Shown piece by piece: positions 1 to 9,018 of a stretch of 64,000 nucleotides of DNA. Positions within the stretch are counted from its first letter, which is position 1. Each line of letters begins with the position of its first letter. The notes below the pieces were generated by a model. The model worked only from the letters and a program-made list of their open reading frames with translations. It had not been told where the DNA came from and did not search any database. The stretch comes from an uncultured Pelagibacteraceae bacterium. Its GTDB lineage: Bacteria; Pseudomonadota; Alphaproteobacteria; Pelagibacterales; Pelagibacteraceae. The stretch spans positions 1 to 64,000 of the forward strand of contig CACJJV010000003.1 in assembly GCA_902593845.1 (NCBI GenBank). Reading direction: 5' to 3'. The translations under genes were made by a program, and so were the position numbers.

Positions 1-2
1 TT

Positions 3-1391
3 TCAAACAAAGGTGATAATATTTCAAAACTTATAAATAGTTATAATATTAAAAAACACATATGCTTACAAAATCAGAATTTATTTTTTAAAATTAAAAT
101 TTATTGCAAAACTATTTATTATATCAATAAAATAAAAAATATTAGCCAATTATATAGATTTAAATTAGATAAAATTTTTATAGGTAAAATTGTAATTGAT
201 CATATACAAAGACATTCGGGTGAAAACATTATAAAAGACTTAAACTTCAAGGTATTTTACCATTTGTATGAAGCTTTATACGCGCATTATTTTTTTTTAA
301 AGATTATAAAAGAAAAAAATATTAAGTATGTAGTTCAATCAGAAACACAATTTATCCCATGTGGAATAATTTTTCAAAATTGTTTAATGAATAATATTAA
401 ATTGTTTGCTAGGCAGGGCGCCGGGAATTGGATAACTACTACATTTTATTCAAGAAAAAATGAGATTTACACAGCTAGAGATGAAATAGATCAAGATTTA
501 TTTAAATATACTAAAAAATATTTTTCTAAAAGAACCTCAAAAGAAGGTCATAAGATTATCAATAATAGATTTATTTACAAAAAAGATAAAATAAATAATT
601 GGTTAGTCTCCACCAAGCAAAATAAAAACAAAAATAAAACCGTCAATTATTCTAAAAAGGAAATTTGTGATCTTTTCTCATGGGACAAAAGAAAAAAAAT
701 TGTTTGTGTATTTGCCCACCTTTTAACTGATGGAAATTTTATAATGGGTAAAAGGTTATTTAAAAGTAATTTACATTGGCTTCAATATACACTTGAAACA
801 ATAACAAAAAATAATTCTGTTAATTTTTTAGTCAAACCTCATCCTCAAGAAGCTGATTATAATACTTCAACTAATACAATTAAAGAACTTAAGAAAATTG
901 GAAATTTTAATCATGTAAAATTAGCACCTGAAAATATTTCTCAAATTTCTTTAGCAAAATCAATCGATGTATTGATTTCTTCTCATGGCACAGCTCCACT
1001 TGAATATGCTTGTTATGGTATCCCAGCCTTGATAGCAGGTAGAGTAAAATTTAGTTATCTAGATTTTTTTGTTTTACCTTCAAAAAAAACCAATTATAAA
1101 AATATGATTTTAAAGATACATTTATTAAAAAGATTAAGTCGTAAGCAAATAATGGATGCAAAAATATTTGCTTACATAATTTATAAATTAACAAAAGTTA
1201 AGTGTCCTTTTATTCCTTTTTACGATTGGAAACATGCTTGGTTTGATTACAAAAGTAATTTTTGGAAAAAGGAATGTGTAAAACTTTTGAATATTTACGA
1301 TTTTAAAGAAGATTATTTTAGAAAAATGTTATTTTTACAAATAGATAATAAAAAAAGAAATATTGTTAATTATAAACTTTTTAAAAAATGA
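3..1391 (+). CDS. capsule-type glycosyltransferase, 5' end outside window
   Basis: The reading frame is open from the first bases of the window, so the gene starts upstream and is truncated here; an in-frame TTG at 264 is not a convincing start. The C-terminal half resembles GT-B-like enzymes of the capsule/CDP-glycerophosphotransferase type. A KPHPQ segment is followed about 40 residues later by an SSHGTAPLEYACYG segment, the usual acceptor/donor site pattern (His-Pro, then Ser-Ser...Glu). It probably transfers a sugar or sugar phosphate onto a surface glycan in the cytoplasm or at the inner membrane. Its stop codon overlaps the start of the next gene (ATGA), suggesting translational coupling. 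The family call is by motif only and the donor is unknown. Confidence 0.6.
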   Translation, partial: SNKGDNISKLINSYNIKKHICLQNQNLFFKIKIYCKTIYYINKIKNISQLYRFKLDKIFIGKIVIDHIQRHSGENIIKDLNFKVFYHLYEALYAHYFFLKIIKEKNIKYVVQSETQFIPCGIIFQNCLMNNIKLFARQGAGNWITTTFYSRKNEIYTARDEIDQDLFKYTKKYFSKRTSKEGHKIINNRFIYKKDKINNWLVSTKQNKNKNKTVNYSKKEICDLFSWDKRKKIVCVFAHLLTDGNFIMGKRLFKSNLHWLQYTLETITKNNSVNFLVKPHPQEADYNTSTNTIKELKKIGNFNHVKLAPENISQISLAKSIDVLISSHGTAPLEYACYGIPALIAGRVKFSYLDFFVLPSKKTNYKNMILKIHLLKRLSRKQIMDAKIFAYIIYKLTKVKCPFIPFYDWKHAWFDYKSNFWKKECVKLLNIYDFKEDYFRKMLFLQIDNKKRNIVNYKLFKK

Positions 1392-2251
1392 ACCCTAGAA
1401 AAATTGTAATTGGGACTGCGAATTTTGGTATGAAATATGGTTTAGGTTATAAAAACCTTAATCCAAAGGAGATAAAAAAAATTCTAAGTTTCAGCAAAAA
1501 AAATGGAATTAGGACACTAGATACTGCACCTAGTTATAAAAATGCATTTAAAAATTTACGAAATAATAAAATTGAAAATTGGAATATAATATCGAAAATT
1601 CCATCAATACCAAAAAATACAGATAATATAAGTCATTATGTACAAAAAATTTTATTTTCTAATTTAAAAAAAATAAATTTATCAAAAATTCACACAATTT
1701 TAATACATGATGAAAAGGATATTTTAAATGTCACAAAAGGTAAAAAAATTCTTGAGATATTAAATCATTTTAAAAAGGAAAAAATTGTCAAAAGAGTTGG
1801 TTGTTCTATTTATGATTCTTATAAAGTAAAACGTGTAATAAAGAATTACGATTTTGATGTAATACAATGTCCTTATAACATTTTTGATAAAAGATTAGTA
1901 GACTCTGGACTTTTTAGATTATTAAAAAATAGAGAAATTAATATTCATCTAAGATCAATTTTTTTACAGGGTTTATTATTGAAAGATAAAAAAGATATAC
2001 CAGTTCAATTTAAGAATAATAAAAAAATTAATAAATATTATAAATTTCTTGAAAAGTATAATTTGTCAAATATTGAGATTTGTCTATCCGAATTAGATAA
2101 AATTGAATACGAAAAAGTTATAATTGGTGTAGGCCATTTAAATCAATTAAAAGATATTATTAATTTTAATAAACACTTAAATAAATCAACAAATATTCTT
2201 AAAACCAAAAACTTGAAATTGATTGATCCTAGAAAGTGGAATTATAGATAA
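1388..2251 (+). CDS. aldo/keto reductase family protein
   Basis: This is a 287-residue protein with the aldo/keto reductase TIM-barrel signature. It has an N-terminal IGTANFGMKYG segment, the catalytic Asp and Tyr in TLDTAPSYKN, a Lys in the following strand (SKIPS) and the active-site His in ILIHDEKD. Members of this family would use NAD(P)H to reduce a keto-sugar or aldehyde. It overlaps the preceding gene by four bases and lies in a run that leads into pseB and pseC, so a role in sugar-nucleotide modification is likely but inferred. Related reductases occur in spore-coat and nonulosonic-acid clusters. The substrate cannot be read from the sequence. Confidence 0.8.
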   Translation: MNPRKIVIGTANFGMKYGLGYKNLNPKEIKKILSFSKKNGIRTLDTAPSYKNAFKNLRNNKIENWNIISKIPSIPKNTDNISHYVQKILFSNLKKINLSKIHTILIHDEKDILNVTKGKKILEILNHFKKEKIVKRVGCSIYDSYKVKRVIKNYDFDVIQCPYNIFDKRLVDSGLFRLLKNREINIHLRSIFLQGLLLKDKKDIPVQFKNNKKINKYYKFLEKYNLSNIEICLSELDKIEYEKVIIGVGHLNQLKDIINFNKHLNKSTNILKTKNLKLIDPRKWNYR

Positions 2252-2258
2252 TTCTTTT

Positions 2259-3479
2259 ATGAAAAAAAAAATTATTCATCTATCTTCATTTGAAAATCTT
2301 GGAGTTTTGCACACTGCTTTTAAAAGTCTATTTACCTTATTAAACAGGAATTTTGATGAAATAGTTATAGTAAATATTGATAATCTAAAGATATTTAAAA
2401 AAAAAAAGTTTAATTATTATGATCCAAAAATTAAAAAAAAATTTCCCAAGAAAGTGAGATTTTTTAACCCAAAAAATTTTAGAGAATTTCAAGCTAAATT
2501 AGACTTTAAAAACTCAGTTTTAATAAATAATATCAACGCAACCTTTGATAAATATAAGATACTACGTTTTTTAAAAAAAATGAATGTACCACAGATTGCC
2601 ATAGCCAACATTGGCAATATACAAGGTTCGGTTTTTTATTATATGAAAAAGAACTATAGGTACTATCTCCAAATGTTTACAATTTATTTTCCAAAAAAAT
2701 TAGCAGTTATTTTGTCCTCAATAGGTTTTTTCTCAAAAATAGATATTCGGTTCACAAGTAATAAAAAACTTTTAGATAATTTTGAAAAAAACAAAAAAAA
2801 ATTTTTAAAACGACCAAGCATTTATAAAGAGATGATTTTGGTAAAAAGTAAAGCCTTTGACAATTTTAAAAAACAAAAATTGAATGAGGAATATATAACT
2901 TTATTAGATTTTGAACCTGATTATCGAGAAATGGTTGAAAGCACTGGTAAATTAAGTCAAACAGATATAGATAAGCATTATATAAATTCAATTATTTTTT
3001 TAAAAAAAATTAAAAAAATATTTAACAAAAAAATTGTCATTTGTATTCATCCAAAGTACGATTTAAAAAAAATTTCTAAGATTTACAATGAATTTGAGGT
3101 TAAACAATTTAAAACAAAGTATTTTATTGAAAGGTCATTTATAGTGTTATTTTACGATTCAAGTGCAATAGTCGATGCAATTGTAAATAAAAAAAAAATA
3201 ATTTCGCTCAAATCAGATTTGTACAAAGGAAAGAAAAATATGGCAGATACTATTAGAGATATAATTCCTTTTAAATCAATGAATATCTCAAATACTAAAG
3301 GTTTACCAAATAGAGATATAATAATTAAACAATTAAATAATAAAATAAATCTCTATGATAACTATTTAAATGATTTTGGAGCAAAAAACCTTGATGAAAT
3401 TGGAACTCAAAAGATTATAGATATAATAAAATTAAGATATTTTAAAAAAAAAGATAATAATAGCTTATCTAAAAAATGA
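2259..3479 (+). CDS. putative surface-glycan glycosyltransferase (capsule type)
   Basis: A longer frame starts at 2223 inside the preceding gene, but the ATG at 2259, just after the upstream stop, gives a cleaner start (MKKKIIHLSSFENLG) and is chosen here. The product is about 406 residues, basic and without clear membrane segments. The C-terminal part has IHPKYD followed by FYDSSAIVDA, a pattern like the His-Pro and Asp-Ser-Ser motifs of capsule and glycerophosphate transferases and like the gene at the left edge. The N-terminal part is not recognised. It most likely modifies or polymerises the surface glycan made by this locus; the exact reaction is unknown. Confidence 0.45.
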   Translation: MKKKIIHLSSFENLGVLHTAFKSLFTLLNRNFDEIVIVNIDNLKIFKKKKFNYYDPKIKKKFPKKVRFFNPKNFREFQAKLDFKNSVLINNINATFDKYKILRFLKKMNVPQIAIANIGNIQGSVFYYMKKNYRYYLQMFTIYFPKKLAVILSSIGFFSKIDIRFTSNKKLLDNFEKNKKKFLKRPSIYKEMILVKSKAFDNFKKQKLNEEYITLLDFEPDYREMVESTGKLSQTDIDKHYINSIIFLKKIKKIFNKKIVICIHPKYDLKKISKIYNEFEVKQFKTKYFIERSFIVLFYDSSAIVDAIVNKKKIISLKSDLYKGKKNMADTIRDIIPFKSMNISNTKGLPNRDIIIKQLNNKINLYDNYLNDFGAKNLDEIGTQKIIDIIKLRYFKKKDNNSLSKK

Positions 3480-3507
3480 TATAACTAACTGAAAGAGCAA
3501 ATAAAAT

Positions 3508-4506
3508 ATGTTTAAAAACAAGTCAATTTTGGTAACAGGTGGAACAGGTTCATTTGGTAAAAAATTTGTTGAAATTGTCTCAAAAAAATACAGCAATCAA
3601 ATAAAAAAACTAATTATTTTTTCAAGAGACGAGCTTAAACAGCATGAAATGTCTCAAGTTTTTAATATTGATAAATATCCTTTTATACGATTTTTTATAG
3701 GCGATGTTAGAGATAAGGAGAGACTCAATAAGGCATTTAAAGATATTGATTATGTAATTCATGCAGCGGCACTTAAACAAGTTCCGACGAGTGAATACAA
3801 CCCATTTGAAACAATAAAAACTAATATTTTAGGTACCCAAAATGTTGTAGACGCTTGCATTGATAATAATGTAGAAAAATTAGTTGCATTATCTACGGAT
3901 AAAGCAAGCTCTCCAATAAACTTGTATGGTGCAACTAAGTTATGTTCAGATAAACTTGTAGTTGGATCTCAAAATACCAAAGGTAATATAAAATTTACAG
4001 CTTGTGTTGTAAGATATGGAAACGTTCTAGGCAGTCGTGGGTCTGTTTTACCGGAATTTATTAAACAGAAAAGGAAAAACTTATTTACAATAACAAGTGA
4101 AGAAATGACAAGATTTAATATCCTACTTGAAGATGGAATTAAATTAGTTTTATGGAGCCTAAAAAACTCAAAAGGCGGTGAAATATTTATACCAAAAATA
4201 CCAAGTTTTAAAGTTATTGATCTCGCAAAGGCAATTGACAACAAATGTAAAATTAAAATAATTGGAATAAGACCTGGTGAAAAACTTCATGAGGAAATGA
4301 TTTCTGTATCTGAAAGTTATAATACTGTTGATTTTGGTAATTATTATTCAATTCTTCCAAATTTTCATGATTATTCAAGAGATCAATACATTAAGAAATT
4401 TGGGGGAAAAAAGGTTAAAAAAAATTTTTCTTATAATAGTTTTGAAAATAAAGACTATCTTTCAATTACAGATTTAAAAAAACTCATTAAAGATTTTAAA
4501 TTTTAG
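3508..4506 (+). CDS. pseB: UDP-GlcNAc 4,6-dehydratase (inverting), PseB type
   Basis: This enzyme would convert UDP-GlcNAc to UDP-2-acetamido-2,6-dideoxy-L-arabino-hexos-4-ulose, the first step of pseudaminic acid synthesis. The 332-residue length is normal for PseB. The Rossmann motif GGTGSFGKKF is at residues 11-20. The active site shows STDKASSPINLYGATK, with Asp131, Lys132, Tyr140 and Lys144. The C-terminal region with its Tyr-rich HDYSRDQY stretch and terminal Leu-rich helix is also PseB-like. It lies 28 bases after the previous gene and one base before pseC, which strongly supports the assignment. Confidence 0.92.
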   Translation: MFKNKSILVTGGTGSFGKKFVEIVSKKYSNQIKKLIIFSRDELKQHEMSQVFNIDKYPFIRFFIGDVRDKERLNKAFKDIDYVIHAAALKQVPTSEYNPFETIKTNILGTQNVVDACIDNNVEKLVALSTDKASSPINLYGATKLCSDKLVVGSQNTKGNIKFTACVVRYGNVLGSRGSVLPEFIKQKRKNLFTITSEEMTRFNILLEDGIKLVLWSLKNSKGGEIFIPKIPSFKVIDLAKAIDNKCKIKIIGIRPGEKLHEEMISVSESYNTVDFGNYYSILPNFHDYSRDQYIKKFGGKKVKKNFSYNSFENKDYLSITDLKKLIKDFKF

Positions 4507-4507
4507 T

Positions 4508-5677
4508 ATGATACCTTATGGTCGTCAAAGTATAGGTAGGCAGGACATTAAAAACCTAAATAAAGTTTTAAAGTCTAATTGGCTAACTCAAGGACCTTTA
4601 GTAGAAAAGTTTGAAAGAGAAATTTGTAAATTTGTGGGTGCAAAATACGCGGTAGCAACAAATAGTGCTTCAAGCGCGTTACATATCTCATGTTTAGCCC
4701 TCGGGTTAAAGTCAAATCAATATTTTTGGACGGTTCCAAATTCATTTGTAGCTTCGGCAAATTGTGGACTGCATTGTAAAGCTAAAGTTGATTTTGTGGA
4801 TATAGATAAAGATACATGGAATTTATCACCGGAAATTTTAAAGAATAAATTAAAAAAAATTAAAAATAAAAAAAAAATACCTAAAATTATAATTCCTGTC
4901 CATTTTTCAGGTCAATCCACTGAACAAAAAGAAATAAAAAATTTATCAAAAAAATATAAATTTAAAATTCTTGAAGATGCATCACACTCGTTGGGAGGAA
5001 TGTATAAGGGAGAAAAAATTGGAAGTTGTAAATGGTCAGATGTGACAGTTTTTAGTTTTCATCCTGTCAAAACAATTACAACGGCAGAAGGTGGAATGGC
5101 AGTAACAAATAATAAGAAGATTTATAAAGAGCTTTTAAAGTTAAGAAATAATGGGATAACAAAAGATATAGGTGATTTTGAAAAAAAAATAAAATCCATA
5201 TGGTATTATGAGCAACAATCTCTTGGATTTAATTATCGTATGAACGAGCTTGAAGCATCCTTAGGTCTTACTCAACTAAAAAGGATAAAAAAATTTATAA
5301 AGGAACGAAATCTTATATCTAAAAGATATATGTCTTTGCTTAAAGATACCCCTTTACAATTACCTTCGATAAGAAGATATAACTACTCAACCTTTCATCT
5401 TTTTGTTGTTAGATTCAAATCAAAGTTATTAAAAAAATACTCATATGATAAGTTTTTTAATTATATAAGAAAATTAGGAGTAGGTATTAATCTTCATTAT
5501 TTACCTATACATCTTCAGCCATACTTTAGAAATTTAGGTTTTAAGGAAAATTATTGTGTGAATGCTGAACAGTTCAGTAAAGAAGCAATAAGCCTTCCAA
5601 TTTATTATGGCTTAAAAATTAAAGAGCAAAAAAAAGTTGTAAAAATAATTAAGGATACTTTTAATAATTTTAAATAA
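4508..5677 (+). CDS. pseC: UDP-4-amino-4,6-dideoxy-AltNAc transaminase, PseC type
   Basis: This is a DegT/DnrJ/EryC1-family PLP aminotransferase of 389 residues. It starts IPYGRQSIGRQD and continues with NWLTQGPLVEKFE, the typical PseC opening. The PLP pyridine-binding Asp is Asp157 in KILEDASHS, and the Schiff-base lysine is Lys188 in FSFHPVKTITTAEGG. It should aminate the PseB product at C4 using glutamate. It directly follows pseB with one intervening base, so the pair is surely co-transcribed. The next step of the canonical pathway, PseH acetyltransferase, is not present nearby. Confidence 0.92.
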   Translation: MIPYGRQSIGRQDIKNLNKVLKSNWLTQGPLVEKFEREICKFVGAKYAVATNSASSALHISCLALGLKSNQYFWTVPNSFVASANCGLHCKAKVDFVDIDKDTWNLSPEILKNKLKKIKNKKKIPKIIIPVHFSGQSTEQKEIKNLSKKYKFKILEDASHSLGGMYKGEKIGSCKWSDVTVFSFHPVKTITTAEGGMAVTNNKKIYKELLKLRNNGITKDIGDFEKKIKSIWYYEQQSLGFNYRMNELEASLGLTQLKRIKKFIKERNLISKRYMSLLKDTPLQLPSIRRYNYSTFHLFVVRFKSKLLKKYSYDKFFNYIRKLGVGINLHYLPIHLQPYFRNLGFKENYCVNAEQFSKEAISLPIYYGLKIKEQKKVVKIIKDTFNNFK

Positions 5678-5679
5678 AT

Positions 5680-5760
5680 TTGCGTTATGAAGTTGACTCT
5701 GGTACTGCTTCAGAGATGATAAAAGAGATGATAAATAAGAATATAAATTTTACAATATAA
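5680..5760 (+). pseudogene. possible 3' remnant of a lost gene between pseC and the methylase
   Basis: The 102-base gap after pseC holds a 26-codon stretch ending in TAA that reads like a protein C-terminus: LRYEVDSGTASEMIKEMIN and then seven more residues. It has no good start codon or ribosome binding site, and the same frame meets a stop just upstream. The balanced, amphipathic composition differs from typical AT-rich intergenic sequence here. It may be the tail of a gene lost by recombination in this variable region. The parent family was not recognised, and chance coding appearance remains possible. Confidence 0.3.
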
Positions 5761-5779
5761 TAAAAATACAAGAAAATTA

Positions 5780-6409
5780 GTGAGTTCTAAAGTGTCTAAT
5801 AAATTAAATGAGCAAGAAAAATTTTGGCTTGGTGACTTTGGTAAAAAATATATCAAAAGAAATTATTCAAAAAAAATACAAAAAAATACAGATATTTTTT
5901 TTAAAAAAATATTTAAAAAAAAAAAGAATATTAAAACAATAATTGAACTTGGGGCCAATGTTGGAAATAACATAAAAAGTCTATCAAAAATATATCCAAA
6001 ATCCAAAATTACAGCTGTTGAAATAAATGAAAGAGCATGCAAAATATTGAGAGAAAAATTTGATAATATAAAAGTTGTTAACTCAAATTTAGCATCATTA
6101 AAGATTAAAGAAGATTATGAGTTAGTTTTATGTAAGGGGATTTTAATACATATTAATCCAAAGCAGCTAAATAAAATTTACAATAAAATTTTTACATTAT
6201 CTAAAAAATATATTTTAATTGCTGAATATTATAGTCCATCACCAACAAAAATAATTTATAGAGGAAAAAAAAATAAGCTTTTCAAGAGAGATTTTGCAGG
6301 TGATTTAATGAATAGGTATAACTTGAAATTAGTAGATTATGGTTTTAGCTATAGATACGAAAAATATCCACAAGATGATCTGACATGGTTTTTACTTAAA
6401 AAAAATTAA
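5780..6409 (+). CDS. pseudaminic-acid-associated methylase (SAM-dependent)
   Basis: This is a class I SAM methyltransferase of about 209 residues. Its N-terminal QEKFWLGDFGKKYIKRN matches the FWxGxFGxxYxxRN opening of the methylase family associated with pseudaminic acid loci (TIGR03587). The SAM-binding motif is IIELGANVGNN near residues 54-64, with an acidic AVEINE at the end of the next strand. The annotated start is GTG at 5780; a second in-frame GTG at 5792 is equally possible, so the first four residues are uncertain. Its place just after pseB-pseC supports methylation of a nonulosonic acid or its precursor. It is convergent with the hisF-like gene, overlapping it by four bases at the stop codons. 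Confidence 0.8.
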   Translation: MSSKVSNKLNEQEKFWLGDFGKKYIKRNYSKKIQKNTDIFFKKIFKKKKNIKTIIELGANVGNNIKSLSKIYPKSKITAVEINERACKILREKFDNIKVVNSNLASLKIKEDYELVLCKGILIHINPKQLNKIYNKIFTLSKKYILIAEYYSPSPTKIIYRGKKNKLFKRDFAGDLMNRYNLKLVDYGFSYRYEKYPQDDLTWFLLKKN

Positions 6410-7155
6410 ACTCTTAAATTTACTTTTTTTCTAATTTTTTGCTTTACAGAGTGAGGTGTTATTTGTGTATAAAAAAAAATACTTGAGGCACAGGCTCCCA
6501 TTACTTTTTTTTTAACTAAAATTTTTTCAAAATCTTTTATTTTACCACAGCCACCGTTTATTATAATTGGCTTATTAATATATTTGTAGATATAATCTAA
6601 TAAATCATAATTGTATCCATTCATCATTCCTTCATTATCAACAGATGTTAACAAAATTTCTCCAACATTCTGATCTTGAACAAACTTTATCCACTCAATC
6701 AAATCAATATCTTCATTATTGTTTCTTTTATTAAAAATCTTAAATTTTCCTCTATCTTTAATAATATCTATTCCAATTGTAATACTTTGACTTCCAAATA
6801 TTTTTACAGTGTGATTAATTAATTTAGGATTTTCCAAAAAACCTTTGTTAATAATTACTTTATCAAAACCAATATTTAATAATTCTTTGACCTCATCTCT
6901 AGAATTTATCCCTCCACCTATAGATAATGGTAGTGTGCATTCTGATATTATCTCCTTTAAAAAATGAATTTCAATCTTACCTCTTCCACGACTCGCATCC
7001 AAATCAATTATTGTAAGTTCATCACTTTCTCGTTTATTGAAAACTTTAATTGATTGTATTATATTTCCGATAACTCTGTCTGAGTTAAATTTTTTTGTTT
7101 TGACTAATAAATCATTGCTTATTAAAAGAACAGGTATTATCCTTTTTTTTAACAT
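6406..7155 (-). CDS. HisF-like cyclase subunit of a sugar amidination module
   Basis: This 249-residue TIM barrel is clearly related to imidazole glycerol phosphate synthase subunit HisF: opening KRIIPV, PLSIGGGI phosphate-site loop, EILLTSVDNEG and IIINGGCGK. The Asp at position 11 of histidine-biosynthetic HisF is replaced by Leu (VLLISND), while the second catalytic Asp is kept in IGIDII. HisF2-type proteins in O-antigen loci share this change as far as I recall. With the HisH-like glutaminase and the PP-loop amidotransferase that precede it, it probably delivers ammonia for making an acetamidino group on a surface sugar rather than histidine. It overlaps the hisH-like gene by seven bases. 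Confidence 0.82.
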   Translation of the reverse strand: MLKKRIIPVLLISNDLLVKTKKFNSDRVIGNIIQSIKVFNKRESDELTIIDLDASRGRGKIEIHFLKEIISECTLPLSIGGGINSRDEVKELLNIGFDKVIINKGFLENPKLINHTVKIFGSQSITIGIDIIKDRGKFKIFNKRNNNEDIDLIEWIKFVQDQNVGEILLTSVDNEGMMNGYNYDLLDYIYKYINKPIIINGGCGKIKDFEKILVKKKVMGACASSIFFYTQITPHSVKQKIRKKVNLRV

Positions 7156-7775
7156 ATTTTTTTAACAAAATTTTCAATTAATTTTATTCCAACGCCCATA
7201 CTTTTTTCTGGGTGAAATTGGACTGCAAAAATATTTTTTTGGTTAATAGATGAAACAATATTTTGATTATCTTTCAGAGTGGAGGTGATAATTTTCTTAT
7301 TCTCACAATTACAATAGTAGCTGTGATTAAAATAAAAATCTGAATTATCTTTAATATCTTGAAATAACAAATTTTTTTTAATTTGAATATTATTCCAGCC
7401 ATTATGAGGGCAGACTATGTTCTTTTCCGAGATTTTAAGTACCTTACCTTTGATTAAGTTTAATCCTTTTAAAGGTTTATGATAATTACTTTTTTCACTT
7501 TCCTCACTTTCTTTAAATAGTATTTGCATCCCAACACATATACCAAGATAAGGTATATTTTTTTTCACCAAAAATAAAATTTTTTTATCTAAATTGAATC
7601 TTTTTATATTTTCTGCTACTTTGTTAAAATTTCCAATTCCTGGGAAAATAATTCCACTTATACTACCAACATCCCAATTTTTTTGGTCAGAGAGAACAAA
7701 TTTTAATTCAAGCTTTTTTAATATATTAATCCATGCTCCTAAATTTGCAGTTTCAGATTTAATAAGAAGAATCAT
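7149..7775 (-). CDS. HisH-like glutamine amidotransferase of a sugar amidination module
   Basis: This class I glutaminase of 208 residues has the nucleophile Cys80 in YLGICVGMQ and the His188/Glu190 pair in FHPEKS near the C-terminus, so the triad is complete. It resembles HisH, but its position between a PseA/WbpG-type amidotransferase and a divergent HisF argues for a role in polysaccharide sugar amidination, releasing ammonia from glutamine. It overlaps the upstream gene by one base and the downstream hisF-like gene by seven. The three genes probably form one operon read leftward. Confidence 0.85.
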   Translation of the reverse strand: MILLIKSETANLGAWINILKKLELKFVLSDQKNWDVGSISGIIFPGIGNFNKVAENIKRFNLDKKILFLVKKNIPYLGICVGMQILFKESEESEKSNYHKPLKGLNLIKGKVLKISEKNIVCPHNGWNNIQIKKNLLFQDIKDNSDFYFNHSYYCNCENKKIITSTLKDNQNIVSSINQKNIFAVQFHPEKSMGVGIKLIENFVKKIC

Positions 7776-8908
7776 TAATATTTTTTGACCACACCGTATT
7801 TCCTCTTAATCAAATTTCCTGAATTATCACATTTAAATAATTTTTTGTTTGTAAATCTATCACAACAGTTTAAAAATTCTTCCATAGATACATCTATTTT
7901 CTTTAAAGTAATTTCAATATTTTCACCTAAATAAGTATATGGAAAAGATCCATCATGTTTATCAATATTTTTTTTTGCATCATTTTTTGAAATTAATTTT
8001 CTTCTTAATAGATTATTCATTATATCTGTAGTTCGACCGAATCCAAATTTCAAGTATTTAAAATAATCGTGTATTCCAGTTTGAAAATTATCTAAATTTT
8101 CATAAGAAACACCTGTCCCTTCAACTAATGTTTTATTAAATTTGAAACCATATTTTTTAGCATCTATTGCATTTCTGTAACCATCCCATTCAAAATAATG
8201 CCCTAAAAATAAACTTTTTAAATTAAGTTTTTTTAATTCTTTATTTTTTGGATATATATAAGGTGATAGTTCATCTATCTGAAAATTATAATGATTATGA
8301 AGATCTTCAACTCTCAATCCAAGCAGACCACCAAATTCCTCTAGCCAAGCTCTGTTTAATGATTTATTTTCTAAAGCAAATTTTGGTCCACCATATTCAT
8401 TTTGTGAATTTTCACCCCAAATCATAAATTGTATCTTAAATTTGACAGCAATGTTAAAGGGAATCGTAAACATAGATGCATGTTCAGGCCAAGATATATC
8501 TCCTACCTCTAGTAAACCAATTTTGTTTAATCTTCTCCTAATCTTTAGATTTGGTGCAACTTCAATAACATCAACACCTAGGGAGCGAATATTATCTAAA
8601 TTTTCTCTACCAAGTTGAGTAAGGTCGCAAGTTCGAGAGTTAACACACAAAGGTTTTAAATTATATTCTAAAGCTTTAATAACTTGCCACGTGCTATCCT
8701 TTCCCCCACTAACAGGGACAATACAATCATAATCACCTATTCTTTTTTTTTTAACAACGCTAACTATCTTTTGAAAATCTTTTTCCCTTTTTTTCCAATT
8801 TATTTTTTTTCTGTTAGCAAATGAAACGCATGCATTACAAATTCCATCTTTATTAAACTCAAGATCAGGCTTAGTTGATGGATAAAAACAATTTTTGCAG
8901 TAAATCAT
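7775..8908 (-). CDS. N-acetyl sugar amidotransferase (WbpG/PseA/WbuX family)
   Basis: This 377-residue protein opens with a Cys cluster (YCKNCFYPSTKP, then GICNACVSF) likely to bind zinc. It continues with a PP-loop ATPase motif VPVSGGKDST near residues 64-73. This arrangement matches the N-acetyl sugar amidotransferase family (WbpG, PseA, WbuX), which turns an N-acetyl group into an acetamidino group. The reaction needs ammonia supplied by the HisH/HisF-like pair that follows. The likely target is a nonulosonic acid or its precursor, since pse and leg genes flank the module. It is transcribed divergently from the SpsF-like gene across a 110-base gap. Confidence 0.88.
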   Translation of the reverse strand: MIYCKNCFYPSTKPDLEFNKDGICNACVSFANRKKINWKKREKDFQKIVSVVKKKRIGDYDCIVPVSGGKDSTWQVIKALEYNLKPLCVNSRTCDLTQLGRENLDNIRSLGVDVIEVAPNLKIRRRLNKIGLLEVGDISWPEHASMFTIPFNIAVKFKIQFMIWGENSQNEYGGPKFALENKSLNRAWLEEFGGLLGLRVEDLHNHYNFQIDELSPYIYPKNKELKKLNLKSLFLGHYFEWDGYRNAIDAKKYGFKFNKTLVEGTGVSYENLDNFQTGIHDYFKYLKFGFGRTTDIMNNLLRRKLISKNDAKKNIDKHDGSFPYTYLGENIEITLKKIDVSMEEFLNCCDRFTNKKLFKCDNSGNLIKRKYGVVKKY

Positions 8909-9018
8909 TTATTAGTCTTGATTTTTATATGTGTTCTTATTTGAACATAATTCATATATATGAAATGTATTCAAATATTGTATAAATACTTTATTAAACT
9001 TAAAAAGTACAGAAATTT

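Noticed and set aside
3969-4244. Minus-strand ORF of 91 codons inside pseB
   Set aside because: It lies wholly within a gene with complete catalytic motifs and has no recognisable domain or start signal.
7149-7775. HisH-like and HisF-like genes as part of a histidine operon
   Set aside because: No other his genes are near, the HisF-like protein lacks Asp11, and the pair is joined to a WbpG/PseA-type amidotransferase.
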